Origin: Rhodospirillaceae bacterium UBA4468
GTDB taxonomy: Bacteria; Pseudomonadota; Alphaproteobacteria; Rhodospirillales; Casp-alpha2
DNA: 13,004 nucleotides
Assembly: GCA_002389385.1 (NCBI GenBank)
Contig: DGOK01000029.1
Coordinates: 1-13,004, forward strand
Reading direction: 5' to 3'
A program made the translations under genes and the position numbers. The notes under the pieces are model-generated. The model saw nothing but the letters and a program-made list of their open reading frames with translations, was not told the origin of the DNA and searched no databases. Numbering within the stretch: position 1 is the stretch's first letter; each line of letters begins with the position of its first letter. Below are positions 5,774 to 13,002 of the stretch, in pieces.

Positions 5774-7591
5774 ATGTCTATAAAACCACCATTTACTCAT
5801 CTGCAAGTTCCTACTGCAGATTCGGGATTTTACGAAGGAAATAGTGTTACGATTGCTCTTTTAAGTAAGGGCATCATGGTTGCGCTAGTGATTTGGGCGC
5901 TTGTTTGGCCTGCCAATGCTAACGGTGTTTTAGGAAGCCTCAACTGGCAATTACTTGAAGATTTCAACGGCTTTTACATTGTCATTGTCGGTCTATTTTC
6001 TTTCTTTCTGGTTGTCGTTGTAGTTCTTCCTCAGACTGGGCGTCGGATTATGGGAATTGAGGGTGAGAAGACTGAATTTTCTAACTTTTCATGGTTCTCA
6101 ATGATGTTTGGTGCCGGTCTTGGGGTAGGCTTGATGGTCTTCGCGACAGCGGAGCCGCTTGGGCTTTAGGGTTCAAACCCTGTCGTTCTTTCTGGTGCCG
6201 TCACAGCCAATTCAGCGGAAGCTGTTGCATCCGGATACCGGTATACATTCCTGCATTATTGATTTCATGCATGGTCAATTTATGTGGTGACCGGACTTTC
6301 TCTCGCCTACTACGCATATACTTGAGGTATGCCGTTAACAATTCGCTCGGCGCTGACACCATTGTTTGGTAAAGCAATGAACGGGATATTGGGACATGTT
6401 GTAGACGTGCTTGGCGTAGTCGCAACTATCTTGGGTGTATCTGTGACCATCGGCTTTGGTGTTTCTCAGTTCATTGACGGTTTGTATGCCATTACTGGTG
6501 CAGAATGGATGATGGATATGAGTGGCGATGCCCCGGCTCCTGGAACGGTCGGCTTGATCGTTGGCCTCGTATCAATTATAGGCCTGTCTATTATCTCGGC
6601 TGTGTCGGGTGTTGGTCGCGGAGTTAAGTATCTTTCGAACCTGAACCTCGTTCTCTCTATTATCCTACTGATTACGTTCGTCATATTTGGCTCGTTCATT
6701 TTTGCCATGACGACATATGGGTCCGCTTTAGTGGATTATATGCTGCATTATATTTCATTGAGTTTTGGTGCTTTCGGGCTGATGTCTGCAGCGGATTTTA
6801 ATGCGGCGATCCCGGCTGAGGCGAAACAGTACGCCGATGCGTTACGTAGTTGTGCTACGAACGCATGGGGTACATTTGCCGGTTTCAAATCAGGCCTGGA
6901 AGGTCAAGCTGCCAGTCTTTCGGACAGCGTTCTGATGTCTGTTTACGCTGCCGGGGAACCTGGCCGTCAGTTCGGATGGCAGGCTGGGTGGACCACCTTC
7001 TATTGGGCTTGGTGGATCGCCTTCTCACCGTTCGTTGGCTTGTTCCTGGCCCGCATTTCTAAAGGTCGCTCAGTCCGTGAGTTTATCATTGGGTGTGTAC
7101 TTGCCCCGGCGCTTGTCTGCTTTGCCTGGATGACAATTCTTGGCGGCACGGCGATTGATCTGGAGCTGACCGGTGGAGCGAATGGAGCAATTATAGGTGT
7201 ATCCAATACTTCGAAGCTCTTTGTGACCTTGGGTGAGATGATATCAGGCGGATTCCTGAGTGCGATAACAGTCATGTGTGTCGTGTTAATCATGACCTTC
7301 CTCGTTACTTCTGCCGACTCCGGAATTTTGGTGATGAGCACCATCATGTCCGGTGGGGCTCAGGAAACTAGCATCAAACATCGTATTGTCTGGGGCGTAA
7401 TTATTACGCTTGTTATCGGGACTCTTCTGATCGCGGGCAAAACAAGCGGTAGTGCTGACCCAATGGAGGCATTGAAAAGTGCTATGATTATTGGGGCATT
7501 GCCGTTCACGATGGTTATGGGTTTGATGTGTGTCTCTCTTGGTAAAGCTCTTTACCGTGATGGACTACGTGACAAGCAGTCTGGCGATTAA
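5774..7591 (+). pseudogene. BCCT-family betaine/choline/carnitine transporter with three in-frame stops
   Basis: The frame spans 605 codons from an ATG with AGGAG 7 bases upstream (5762-5766) to TAA at 7589-7591. It shows BCCT features: membrane segments throughout, the glycine motif GAGLGVGLM (113-121) followed by ATAEPLG, conserved GSNPVVLSGAVTANSAEA, PLTIRSALTPLFG, and the tryptophan-rich segment TTFYWAWWIAFSPFVGLFLA. BCCT proteins import quaternary amines with Na+ or H+. Codons 132 (TAG, 6167), 163 (TGA, 6260) and 184 (TGA, 6323) are stops, yet the same frame continues with perfect family similarity before, between and after them. Relatives have an aromatic or hydrophobic residue, Gly and a basic residue at these points. 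A 420-residue frame restarts at 6329, but it lacks the first membrane segments and has no well-spaced ribosome site. Most likely the transporter is recently inactivated. Confidence 0.85.
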
Positions 7592-7604
7592 GTAGACTTG
7601 CCTT

Positions 7605-7633
7605 ATCCTCTAACGCCGCGTGCGTTAGAGGAT
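7605..7633 (+). terminator. Strong stem-loop after the BCCT gene
   Basis: ATCCTCTAACGC and GCGTTAGAGGAT form a perfect 12-base stem with a 5-base loop (CGCGT), 13 bases after the BCCT stop. There is no T run after it, so it is not a textbook intrinsic terminator. It could act with Rho, protect the 3' end of the mRNA, or weaken read-through. Confidence 0.55.
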
Positions 7634-7651
7634 GGGGAAACTGTTTAGACT

Positions 7652-7673
7652 TTTGGAGAGAGGTTTCTCCAAA
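7652..7673 (+). repeat. Second leader hairpin
   Basis: TTTGGAGA and TCTCCAAA form a perfect 8-base stem around GAGGTT. The loop carries a purine-rich GAGG, but no start codon follows closely. Confidence 0.4.
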
Positions 7674-7722
7674 GATTACGAATAGTGTTTGGGGTTGAGG
7701 AACTTTTTTACTTGGTCTCTTG

Positions 7723-7748
7723 TAGGCGACTGGCCCCGCGGTCGCCTA
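7723..7748 (+). repeat. Third leader hairpin, GC-rich
   Basis: TAGGCGAC and GTCGCCTA form a perfect 8-base stem with the 10-base loop TGGCCCCGCG, followed by AAATTCTTAC. It is preceded on the opposite strand by an A-rich stretch (complement of the T run at 7704-7709). Confidence 0.4.
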
Positions 7749-7779
7749 AAATTCTTACACTGAGCGAGAAAATAAAAGC

Positions 7780-9483
7780 ATGACTGCCATACAGAAAAAT
7801 ATTCCGGAAGTCCCTTTACGCTCTCCCAAAACCGTAATGCGATTGGCACGCCTAGGATCATTTCATCAATGCCGTCTTTCATTTATGCGCACATTGTTGC
7901 GACGACTGAAGCGTGAGAAATGGGAGTTCGAGCGTCCGAAATTTGAGATCAATAATATCGGAGTCGGCGTTGCCATTTATACCGCCAAAGGCCCAATGCG
8001 CACATACAGCCTTGTTTGTTTCGCGCATGACCTGCCTCCGGAACAACGTTCCGACCGTGTTATTGCCGAAGCATGGGATTCTACTTTTGCCCTGTTCGAC
8101 GGTGTGCCAGATTCCAGAGATATAGAACGTTTATCCCAAGACGTGCCAAAGCAGGAAGCCGGGCGGGTTACAAACCGCGAGATTTGCCTTTCTCGTGCCA
8201 ATCGGTCCGGGCGCTTGTTTGAATATGTCATCGATTGTTTGTCCTCAGGTCAGCAACCGGATCGAGAACAAATCGATACGGTCGGATATGTGATGCGTAC
8301 GACGGCCGTTTATGGCTCAGGTAAATTTGGTGCCGCCGATCACGAAGCGATTGCAGATCGGCCAGAATTCGCAGGCACATTTCAAGCTGAAATGCTGACA
8401 GTGTTCTTGATCAGGACTTTCGTGCTTGATCTTATTGAACACATGGCCCGTGAACGTGCCCCTGAAGTAGCGGTGCCTCTTGATCCGGCGTTGCGTCGGC
8501 AATTTGGTGTTGGTAATTCAACAGGGCTTGGCCTTGCACCGTTTATCGTTAATCATCCTGTGCTGTTAAACAACTGGATCGTTGCACGTGAAACAGCTTT
8601 AGCTCGTGTTCGTGCTTTGCCACAGGCCTGTGCTGCTGAGATCGACATGTTCCACAAAATGCTGTTTCGGGCGCAAACCAATGTCGATGATTGGCGGTCC
8701 ACACACGAACTCCAAATTCAGAAACTTGCACTACTGAAGTCAGATTTGGATACTCTTTATAAACATCTCAATACAAATCCTTTCGAAGAAGAGTTCCCTT
8801 GGAATCGTTTGTATCAATGGGCTGAAGAGAACCTTTCTGCCGAAGGTCAAGAGCAACTCGTTTCATTGATGATGGAACCATATGGTGAAATTGTCGATGG
8901 TGTGACGTCGTGTATGGGTGCGGATGAGAGCGCGGCATTTCGCATTAATGGCGCGATGACGTTGGATGCGCTCAGCGATATTGTCGAAGACATATACGGG
9001 TGGGCACTCAAGATTGACTGGACTTCTCGCGATAACCTCGCTCGGGTTTGGTATGTTTCAGAGGAAAAGTTAGAGCCGCGCCTGGGTGAACGTTTTGAAG
9101 AACTTATCGAGCCATATGAACAACCCTTAGCACCTGGCCGTGACGTCGCCCGATTGTACAAAGATATTGCTGACTGGGATAAGAACGCAATCATTGCGGA
9201 TTTCGTGTTACGCCACCCCGAACATCGCCATATTGTTCGCCGGGTTCAGATCGTCGCCAAGTATCCATACGCTGAAATTCAGGATAACACGATTGGATCG
9301 ACTTTGGTTCCCATCGATCTTTTACGGTGCAAGCTTTCGTTTTTTGGTGCCACACATTTTGATCCACGCTCGGACAGATGGGTGCGTATCAACATGTTCA
9401 AGAACGCCCCATTTCCGCATGAACTGGCAAACGTTGATGTTGATGACTGGTCATATGCAACACCTTCAGAGAACCCCAGATGA
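7780..9483 (+). CDS. Conserved protein of unknown function, 567 residues
   Basis: I do not recognise a characterised family. The product is soluble (no signal peptide or membrane segment) with a basic N-terminus (arginine-rich, 21-48). It then has a beta-rich part with NNIGVGVAIYTAKGPMRTYS (58-77), a segment VYGSGKFGAADHEA (177-190), a glycine-rich GVGNSTGLGLAPFIVNHP (243-260), a long helical region rich in Leu and Glu (265-370), and a C-terminal half ending DVDDWSYATPS. Repeated Gly-rich turns next to invariant-looking Asn, His and Pro suggest an enzyme rather than a structural protein. Its last codons overlap the DUF3726 gene by 4 bases (ATGA), so the two are translated together and may form a complex. 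Coding is supported by length, codon pattern and the conserved neighbourhood; function is unknown. Confidence 0.85.
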   Translation: MTAIQKNIPEVPLRSPKTVMRLARLGSFHQCRLSFMRTLLRRLKREKWEFERPKFEINNIGVGVAIYTAKGPMRTYSLVCFAHDLPPEQRSDRVIAEAWDSTFALFDGVPDSRDIERLSQDVPKQEAGRVTNREICLSRANRSGRLFEYVIDCLSSGQQPDREQIDTVGYVMRTTAVYGSGKFGAADHEAIADRPEFAGTFQAEMLTVFLIRTFVLDLIEHMARERAPEVAVPLDPALRRQFGVGNSTGLGLAPFIVNHPVLLNNWIVARETALARVRALPQACAAEIDMFHKMLFRAQTNVDDWRSTHELQIQKLALLKSDLDTLYKHLNTNPFEEEFPWNRLYQWAEENLSAEGQEQLVSLMMEPYGEIVDGVTSCMGADESAAFRINGAMTLDALSDIVEDIYGWALKIDWTSRDNLARVWYVSEEKLEPRLGERFEELIEPYEQPLAPGRDVARLYKDIADWDKNAIIADFVLRHPEHRHIVRRVQIVAKYPYAEIQDNTIGSTLVPIDLLRCKLSFFGATHFDPRSDRWVRINMFKNAPFPHELANVDVDDWSYATPSENPR

Positions 9484-10130
9484 GCTGCTCATTGTATGAG
9501 ATCGAAGTTATGTGCAAGCGTGCTGCGCGAGGGGCCGGATTGCATTGGGGATACGCAGAGGAGGCTGGAAAGGCCGCCCGATGGCTTGCCGTTAACGGCT
9601 TTCCCGGTCCTGAAATGATGATTGAAGTTCTTACCTTTAATGAAGGCCGTAAGTTTGAAGCTATTGCCCCTATGTCTACAAGCGTTGTCTGGCATGCATC
9701 ATCAGAGCTCTTGTGCCCTTTGATTTCTGGTGTCGCAATTTGTGACCGCGCAGCCGAAGTTGCAGCAGGTGTTGTGGTTAATCTTGGCCCGACGGTGCAT
9801 CCGTTGTTGCTAGCCCCATTTGTTGCTGCTGCTGCGAAATATACAGATGTATTACTTGAGCTTAGTTGGAATGAAGTCGAAATCACGTTCGCGCCTACTC
9901 ATTTTTCCATAATTGGGGACATCACTACGCTAAATATACGGCGAGTTGAAGCGGTGTGTTGCCAGCGGTCTTCGAAAGTATTGAAATCAGTGACGAAGAG
10001 AGAGCCAATGCAAGATGTCGACGAAGATATATGGAACAAGCTTAATATTCTTGCGCACCGCACGTTTGCTCCCGCTACTGAGGCTTCTCGGTTAGCTGGG
10101 GCCGGTGCTGGACTATCCGACATAAATTAA
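9480..10130 (+). CDS. DUF3726-type protein, 216 residues
   Basis: The N-terminus, with EIEVMCKRAARGAGLHWGYA followed by EEAGKAARWL, is the hallmark of DUF3726, a family without known activity. The middle carries small, Gly/Ala-rich hydrophobic segments (90-120) but no convincing membrane helix. The C-terminus, LNILAHRTFAPATEASRLAG followed by AGAGLSDIN, is also strongly patterned, so both ends seem functional. Its ATG overlaps the stop of the 567-residue gene (ATGA, 9480-9483), and the Ldh-family gene starts 16 bases after its stop. The tight coupling argues that it works with the large protein, perhaps as a small subunit. Family assignment is from memory of the N-terminal motif. Confidence 0.8.
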   Translation: MSCSLYEIEVMCKRAARGAGLHWGYAEEAGKAARWLAVNGFPGPEMMIEVLTFNEGRKFEAIAPMSTSVVWHASSELLCPLISGVAICDRAAEVAAGVVVNLGPTVHPLLLAPFVAAAAKYTDVLLELSWNEVEITFAPTHFSIIGDITTLNIRRVEAVCCQRSSKVLKSVTKREPMQDVDEDIWNKLNILAHRTFAPATEASRLAGAGAGLSDIN

Positions 10131-10146
10131 ATAGCAGGAGCGACCC

Positions 10147-11154
10147 ATGACCGAAGCGACGATTATGACACTTGATGAGATCGAAGATCTAGCCTTCCGG
10201 GCTTTGGTAGCTGCTGGAACATCTGAAAGTAATGCTCGTCCACTGGCCGAAGCAACGGCATCAACCGAGGCAGATGGCGTTGCAAGCCATGGCCTCGCCT
10301 ATATCCCGATCTATTGCGAGCATGTTCAGTGTGGTAAAGTAGACGGCAAGGCTATGCCCGTCCTGACGCGCCCAACACCCGCAGTAATTACAGTCGATGC
10401 GGCAACAGGTTTTGCGCATCCGGCCATTGATCTTGGTTTTGACACGCTTTTTCCTGCAGCACGTGAGCAAGGCGTTGCAGCGCTCGCCATTCGCAATTCT
10501 TACAATTGTGGCGTGCTTGGGCATCACACTCGGCGGCTTGCAGCGGAAGGCTTCCTGGCTATTGGTTTTACAAATGCGCCGGCATCGATAGCACCTGTTG
10601 GTGGCCGTAGACCTGTTGTCGGAACCAATCCTTTCTCCCTAGCAGCGCCAAACGGTTCCGGTGGTGCAGAAGTGCTGATCGACCAGAGTGCAAGCGTCAT
10701 CGCTAAGAGCGAAATCATGAAACACGCCCGAGAAGGATTGCCGATTCCGCCCGAATGGGCTCTTGATCCCGATGGTCGTCCGACGTCAGATCCTGAAATT
10801 GCACTCAAAGGGTCTATGGCCCCTGCGGGCGGATACAAGGGTGTTAGTGTGGCCTTGATGGTCGAGATTATGGCAGCAGCGATGTCCGGCGCCACATTGG
10901 GTGTCGATGCAAGCCCATTCTCTGGAACAAAAGGTGGGCCACCTAAAACGGGCCAATTCTTTCTTGTGATTAATCCACAAGTTACGTCTGGTGATTTATT
11001 TGCCGAGCGACTTTCATGCCTGGTCGGCGAAATGCGAGATCAGCCTGGAGTTCGTGTTCCAGGTGATGGCCGCGCAGCCGCACGGCGTCGAGCTGAACGT
11101 AAAGGTGTGGCAGTCAATCCGTCGATATTGGAGAAAATCGACGCATGGCTATAA
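10147..11154 (+). CDS. Ldh-family (malate/L-lactate-dehydrogenase-like) NAD(P)-dependent oxidoreductase
   Basis: The 335-residue product has the type-2 malate/lactate dehydrogenase signature: EADGVASHGLAYIPIY with the catalytic-site His48, NSYNCGVLGHHTRRLAAEG (118-136), VVGTNPFSLAAP (157-168), AGGYKGVSVALMVEI (227-241) and RVPGDGR (303-309). The family covers malate, ureidoglycolate and sulfolactate dehydrogenases and the delta1-piperideine/pyrroline-2-carboxylate reductases. The last would suit a proline-like substrate given the semialdehyde dehydrogenase nearby, but the sequence alone cannot choose. AGGAG (10136-10140) lies 6 bases before the ATG. It is the last gene of the cluster before the regulator. 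Confidence 0.88.
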   Translation: MTEATIMTLDEIEDLAFRALVAAGTSESNARPLAEATASTEADGVASHGLAYIPIYCEHVQCGKVDGKAMPVLTRPTPAVITVDAATGFAHPAIDLGFDTLFPAAREQGVAALAIRNSYNCGVLGHHTRRLAAEGFLAIGFTNAPASIAPVGGRRPVVGTNPFSLAAPNGSGGAEVLIDQSASVIAKSEIMKHAREGLPIPPEWALDPDGRPTSDPEIALKGSMAPAGGYKGVSVALMVEIMAAAMSGATLGVDASPFSGTKGGPPKTGQFFLVINPQVTSGDLFAERLSCLVGEMRDQPGVRVPGDGRAAARRRAERKGVAVNPSILEKIDAWL

Positions 11155-11191
11155 TGTGACATTAATCCAATGAATTCAGAAGAATTGCTCG

Positions 11192-11216
11192 ATTATTTCA
11201 GATAAATTGAAATAAT
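11192..11216 (+). promoter_or_regulatory. Putative LysR-type operator, copy 2 (autoregulation site)
   Basis: ATTATTTCA and TGAAATAAT form perfect 9-base arms around GATAAAT, ending 6 bases before the lysR start. The inner 19 bases (11195-11213) have the same arms and spacing as the site at 3087-3105, and contain T-N11-A. A protein bound here would block lysR transcription or translation, fitting the self-repression common in this family. Confidence 0.65.
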
Positions 11217-11222
11217 GACTAG

Positions 11223-12143
11223 ATGGAATTAAAGCTTTCATTGCTAAGAGTTTTTGTTGCGGTTGCGGATACCGGTAATATCCAAGATGCGGCGGATCGG
11301 ATGGGTCGATCGCCTTCTGCTATCTCAATGTCATTAAAGCAACTCGAAGAGCTTGTCGGCGGCACACTATTTGAAAGTGACCGGAAGAACCGAGTCACTG
11401 AACTGGGTAGATTCCTTCTAGAAACTGCAAGGGCACAGCTTACCAGTCACGACCGTGCCATGGCCTCTGTTCAAGCATTCGCCAACGGCGGGATCGGTCG
11501 GGTCGAGCTCGCCTGCGTTCCTTCAGTTGCCTCGCATCTACTCCCTGATGTCATAAAAGCGTTTACGGCTCAATGGGACCAGGTTGAGATGGACGTTCGT
11601 GATATTGATACAACGGCAGTTGTCCGTGCGATTGAACGAGGCACTGTTGAATTAGGCATTGCTGGACGCCCACGCGTCGGCATGGTTAGTTTTAAGCCTC
11701 TTTTCCATGATCGCTTACTTCTTGTTTGCCCTTTAGGCAACGCGCTCAATAAAGCGAAAAAGCGGGTCACTTGGAAAATGCTTGCCGATCAAGTCATTAT
11801 TTCAAATGGCATTATGGCTGGTTATGATCATCCCGAGATTCAGGCGCTGGGCACCCGTGCTAATCTAATGGTTCGCAATACGACGTCGCTTTTGGCGCTG
11901 ATAAAAGTTGGCGTTGGAGTCACTATTCTTCCGGAACTCGCGATCCCCCAAGAAATGACCGGGATAGAGGTTTTTCCTCTTGAGGATGAAAATCTGAAAC
12001 GTGAAGTTGGAACAATTCGAAAAACAGATGTTCAATTATCTCCTGCGTCAAAGGCATTTATGAGTGTCTTCACAAAACTTGTTGAAGACCGCATTGATCA
12101 AAACGGCGCATGGCGATGTAGATTGCCTCAAAGGCGCACATGA
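11223..12143 (+). CDS. LysR-family transcriptional regulator
   Basis: The 306-residue product has the LysR winged helix-turn-helix at 3-62 (LSLLRVFVAVADTGNIQDAA, then RSPSAISMSLKQLEELVGGT and LFESDRKNRVTELG). A periplasmic-binding-protein-like effector domain follows from about 90, with GRVELACVPSVASHLLPDV, GTVELGIAG and LLALIKVGVGVTILPELA. Such proteins sense a pathway metabolite and switch nearby operons. It follows the Ldh-family gene on the same strand after 68 bases, with its own operator-like palindrome just before the start. No Shine-Dalgarno sequence is visible before the ATG at 11223, so initiation may be weak or nearly leaderless. The shared palindrome at 3087 points to the catabolic operon as its target. 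Confidence 0.93.
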   Translation: MELKLSLLRVFVAVADTGNIQDAADRMGRSPSAISMSLKQLEELVGGTLFESDRKNRVTELGRFLLETARAQLTSHDRAMASVQAFANGGIGRVELACVPSVASHLLPDVIKAFTAQWDQVEMDVRDIDTTAVVRAIERGTVELGIAGRPRVGMVSFKPLFHDRLLLVCPLGNALNKAKKRVTWKMLADQVIISNGIMAGYDHPEIQALGTRANLMVRNTTSLLALIKVGVGVTILPELAIPQEMTGIEVFPLEDENLKREVGTIRKTDVQLSPASKAFMSVFTKLVEDRIDQNGAWRCRLPQRRT

Positions 12144-12152
12144 AAATATTTA

Positions 12153-12686
12153 CTAGATTGGATCCGCGATTACTTCAATATCAGTATCTTTTCTTTGCTC
12201 ATATGTGCCCGCTTTCAATCACACACAGTCTTCGATGATAGCCGCGAGCGCATCAATACTGACGAGAAATCCTGAGATGGGAACGATAGAGATCGCATAT
12301 TTCTTTGGCATATAGTTCTGTTTGAAGACAAACCAGCCGTTCTCCCAAGCAAAATACTACATATCCTAGTATTTGCCGCCCATCGTTGAAACCACTTCCA
12401 GCCCGTATACGATCATGACAATACTCAACCCAAAGATGACAAGCGTCCAAAACTGTTGAATAGCAAACGCAGCTTTGAGGGGTAGCCAAGAATACACTAG
12501 ATCAAGGGCAATGTGATCCTTGTCTCGGTCAGTTAGCGCAAGAGCAAAAAAGACCAGCCAAATATTGCTGAGAACTGTCATGAGATATTTCAATACAGGG
12601 GGATCATCAAACACGTAGCGCATGGTGACGGTGTAGACTGTGAACACCTCCATTAAAAATAAAAGAATGCTACAAAAGGGAGTCAA
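12153..12686 (-). pseudogene. dctQ: TRAP transporter small permease (DctQ), decayed
   Basis: The minus-strand frame from about 12686 to 12369 encodes a DctQ pattern: VTMRYVFDDPPVLKYLMTVL, then NIWLVFFALALTDRDKDHIA and LDLVYSWLP, with four hydrophobic segments. At 12366-12368 a TAG interrupts it, then TAG at 12357-12359 and TGA at 12219-12221. The same frame continues with convincing sequence (YFAWENGWFVFKQNYMPKKY, FLVSIDALAAIIEDCV, LKAGTYEQRKDTDIEV) to a final TAG at 12153-12155. No base is lost or gained. The N-terminus is replaced near 12683 by what seems to be an IS end; the first possible start is TTG at 12684-12686. DctQ is the small membrane subunit of TRAP importers and needs DctM and DctP, neither of which is in the window. 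It converges on lysR, with 9 bases between the two stops. Confidence 0.7.
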
Positions 12687-12705
12687 AATCAGGGGGTGAC
12701 AGAGA

Positions 12706-13002
12706 TCATGTCGCCGTGGGGCGATGCGGTCTCGGAGTCCTAGATTTCCGCTTAGCCCATTTCAGAACCATCACGCCTCTACAGTTGATCAGCTATGGGT
12801 CATTAGCGGTCAGTAGGGTTCTTCTTCATTTGTCCTCTTTGACCTTGAAGCTGCCACTTTCCTTTCTCATTTAAACTTCGTGGTCTTTCCAACATAGAAG
12901 GAGAAAGACCATATTCTTTGTACGTAAAACAGAATCACTTAGGTCTCCGTGGAACAAGGGGCGAATAATAGGTCAAAAGCCACCTCTCAAACCAAAGCAC
13001 GT
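12706..13002 (-). pseudogene. Decayed reading frame, probably from an insertion element
   Basis: One minus-strand frame reads PLFHGDLSDSVL, CWKDHEV, MRKESGSFKVKEDK, LTANDP, LINCRGVMVLKWAKRKS and RTPRPHRPTAT up to a TGA at 12706-12708. It is interrupted by TGA (12973), TAA (12871), TGA (12826) and TAG (12793) without any frame change. The protein-like stretches between stops look like the C-terminus of a transposon-borne protein, but I cannot name the family. The sequence GTCAAAATCAGGGGGTGAC (12682-12700) between this frame and dctQ resembles terminal repeats of IS21-type elements. The assignment is tentative and the element would continue beyond the right edge. Confidence 0.4.

Larger units (their letters stand above)
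7592..7779 (+). promoter_or_regulatory. Intergenic leader with three hairpins
   Basis: These 188 bases separate the BCCT gene from the 567-residue protein gene and contain three clean inverted repeats (7605-7633, 7652-7673, 7723-7748), each listed separately. No gene is visible. The first probably ends or stabilises the upstream transcript. The last lies 31 bases before the next start and might influence its expression. No obvious ribosome site precedes the ATG at 7780; the best is GCGAG, which is weak. Confidence 0.45.

Noticed and set aside
6168..6180. GGGTTCAAACCC resembling a tRNA T-arm or attachment site
   Set aside because: It encodes the conserved Gly-Ser-Asn-Pro of BCCT proteins in frame; no acceptor stem, anticodon arm or CCA end surrounds it.
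6167..6325. Recoding of TAG/TGA (selenocysteine, pyrrolysine or TGA as Trp) in the BCCT gene
   Set aside because: Two different stop codons are involved, the family has no known special residues at these sites, no recoding element is visible, and neighbouring genes end normally with TAA or TGA.
5774..6372. Frameshift in the BCCT gene near 6169
   Set aside because: The upstream and downstream parts are in the same frame (5774 and 6329 are congruent modulo 3); translation across the stops matches the family without shift.
8847..9194. 115-residue open frame on the minus strand
   Set aside because: It lies wholly inside the 567-residue gene in the opposite direction, has a serine/arginine-rich low-sense composition and no ribosome site.
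9398..9886. 162-residue open frame on the minus strand
   Set aside because: It is antisense to the end of the 567-residue gene and to the DUF3726 gene; its composition (Ala, Thr, Ser rich) is typical of a shadow frame.
11171..11188. Small inverted repeat AATTC-AGAA-GAATT after the Ldh-family gene as a terminator
   Set aside because: It is AT-rich with only five-base arms and has no T run; it would be too weak to end transcription.
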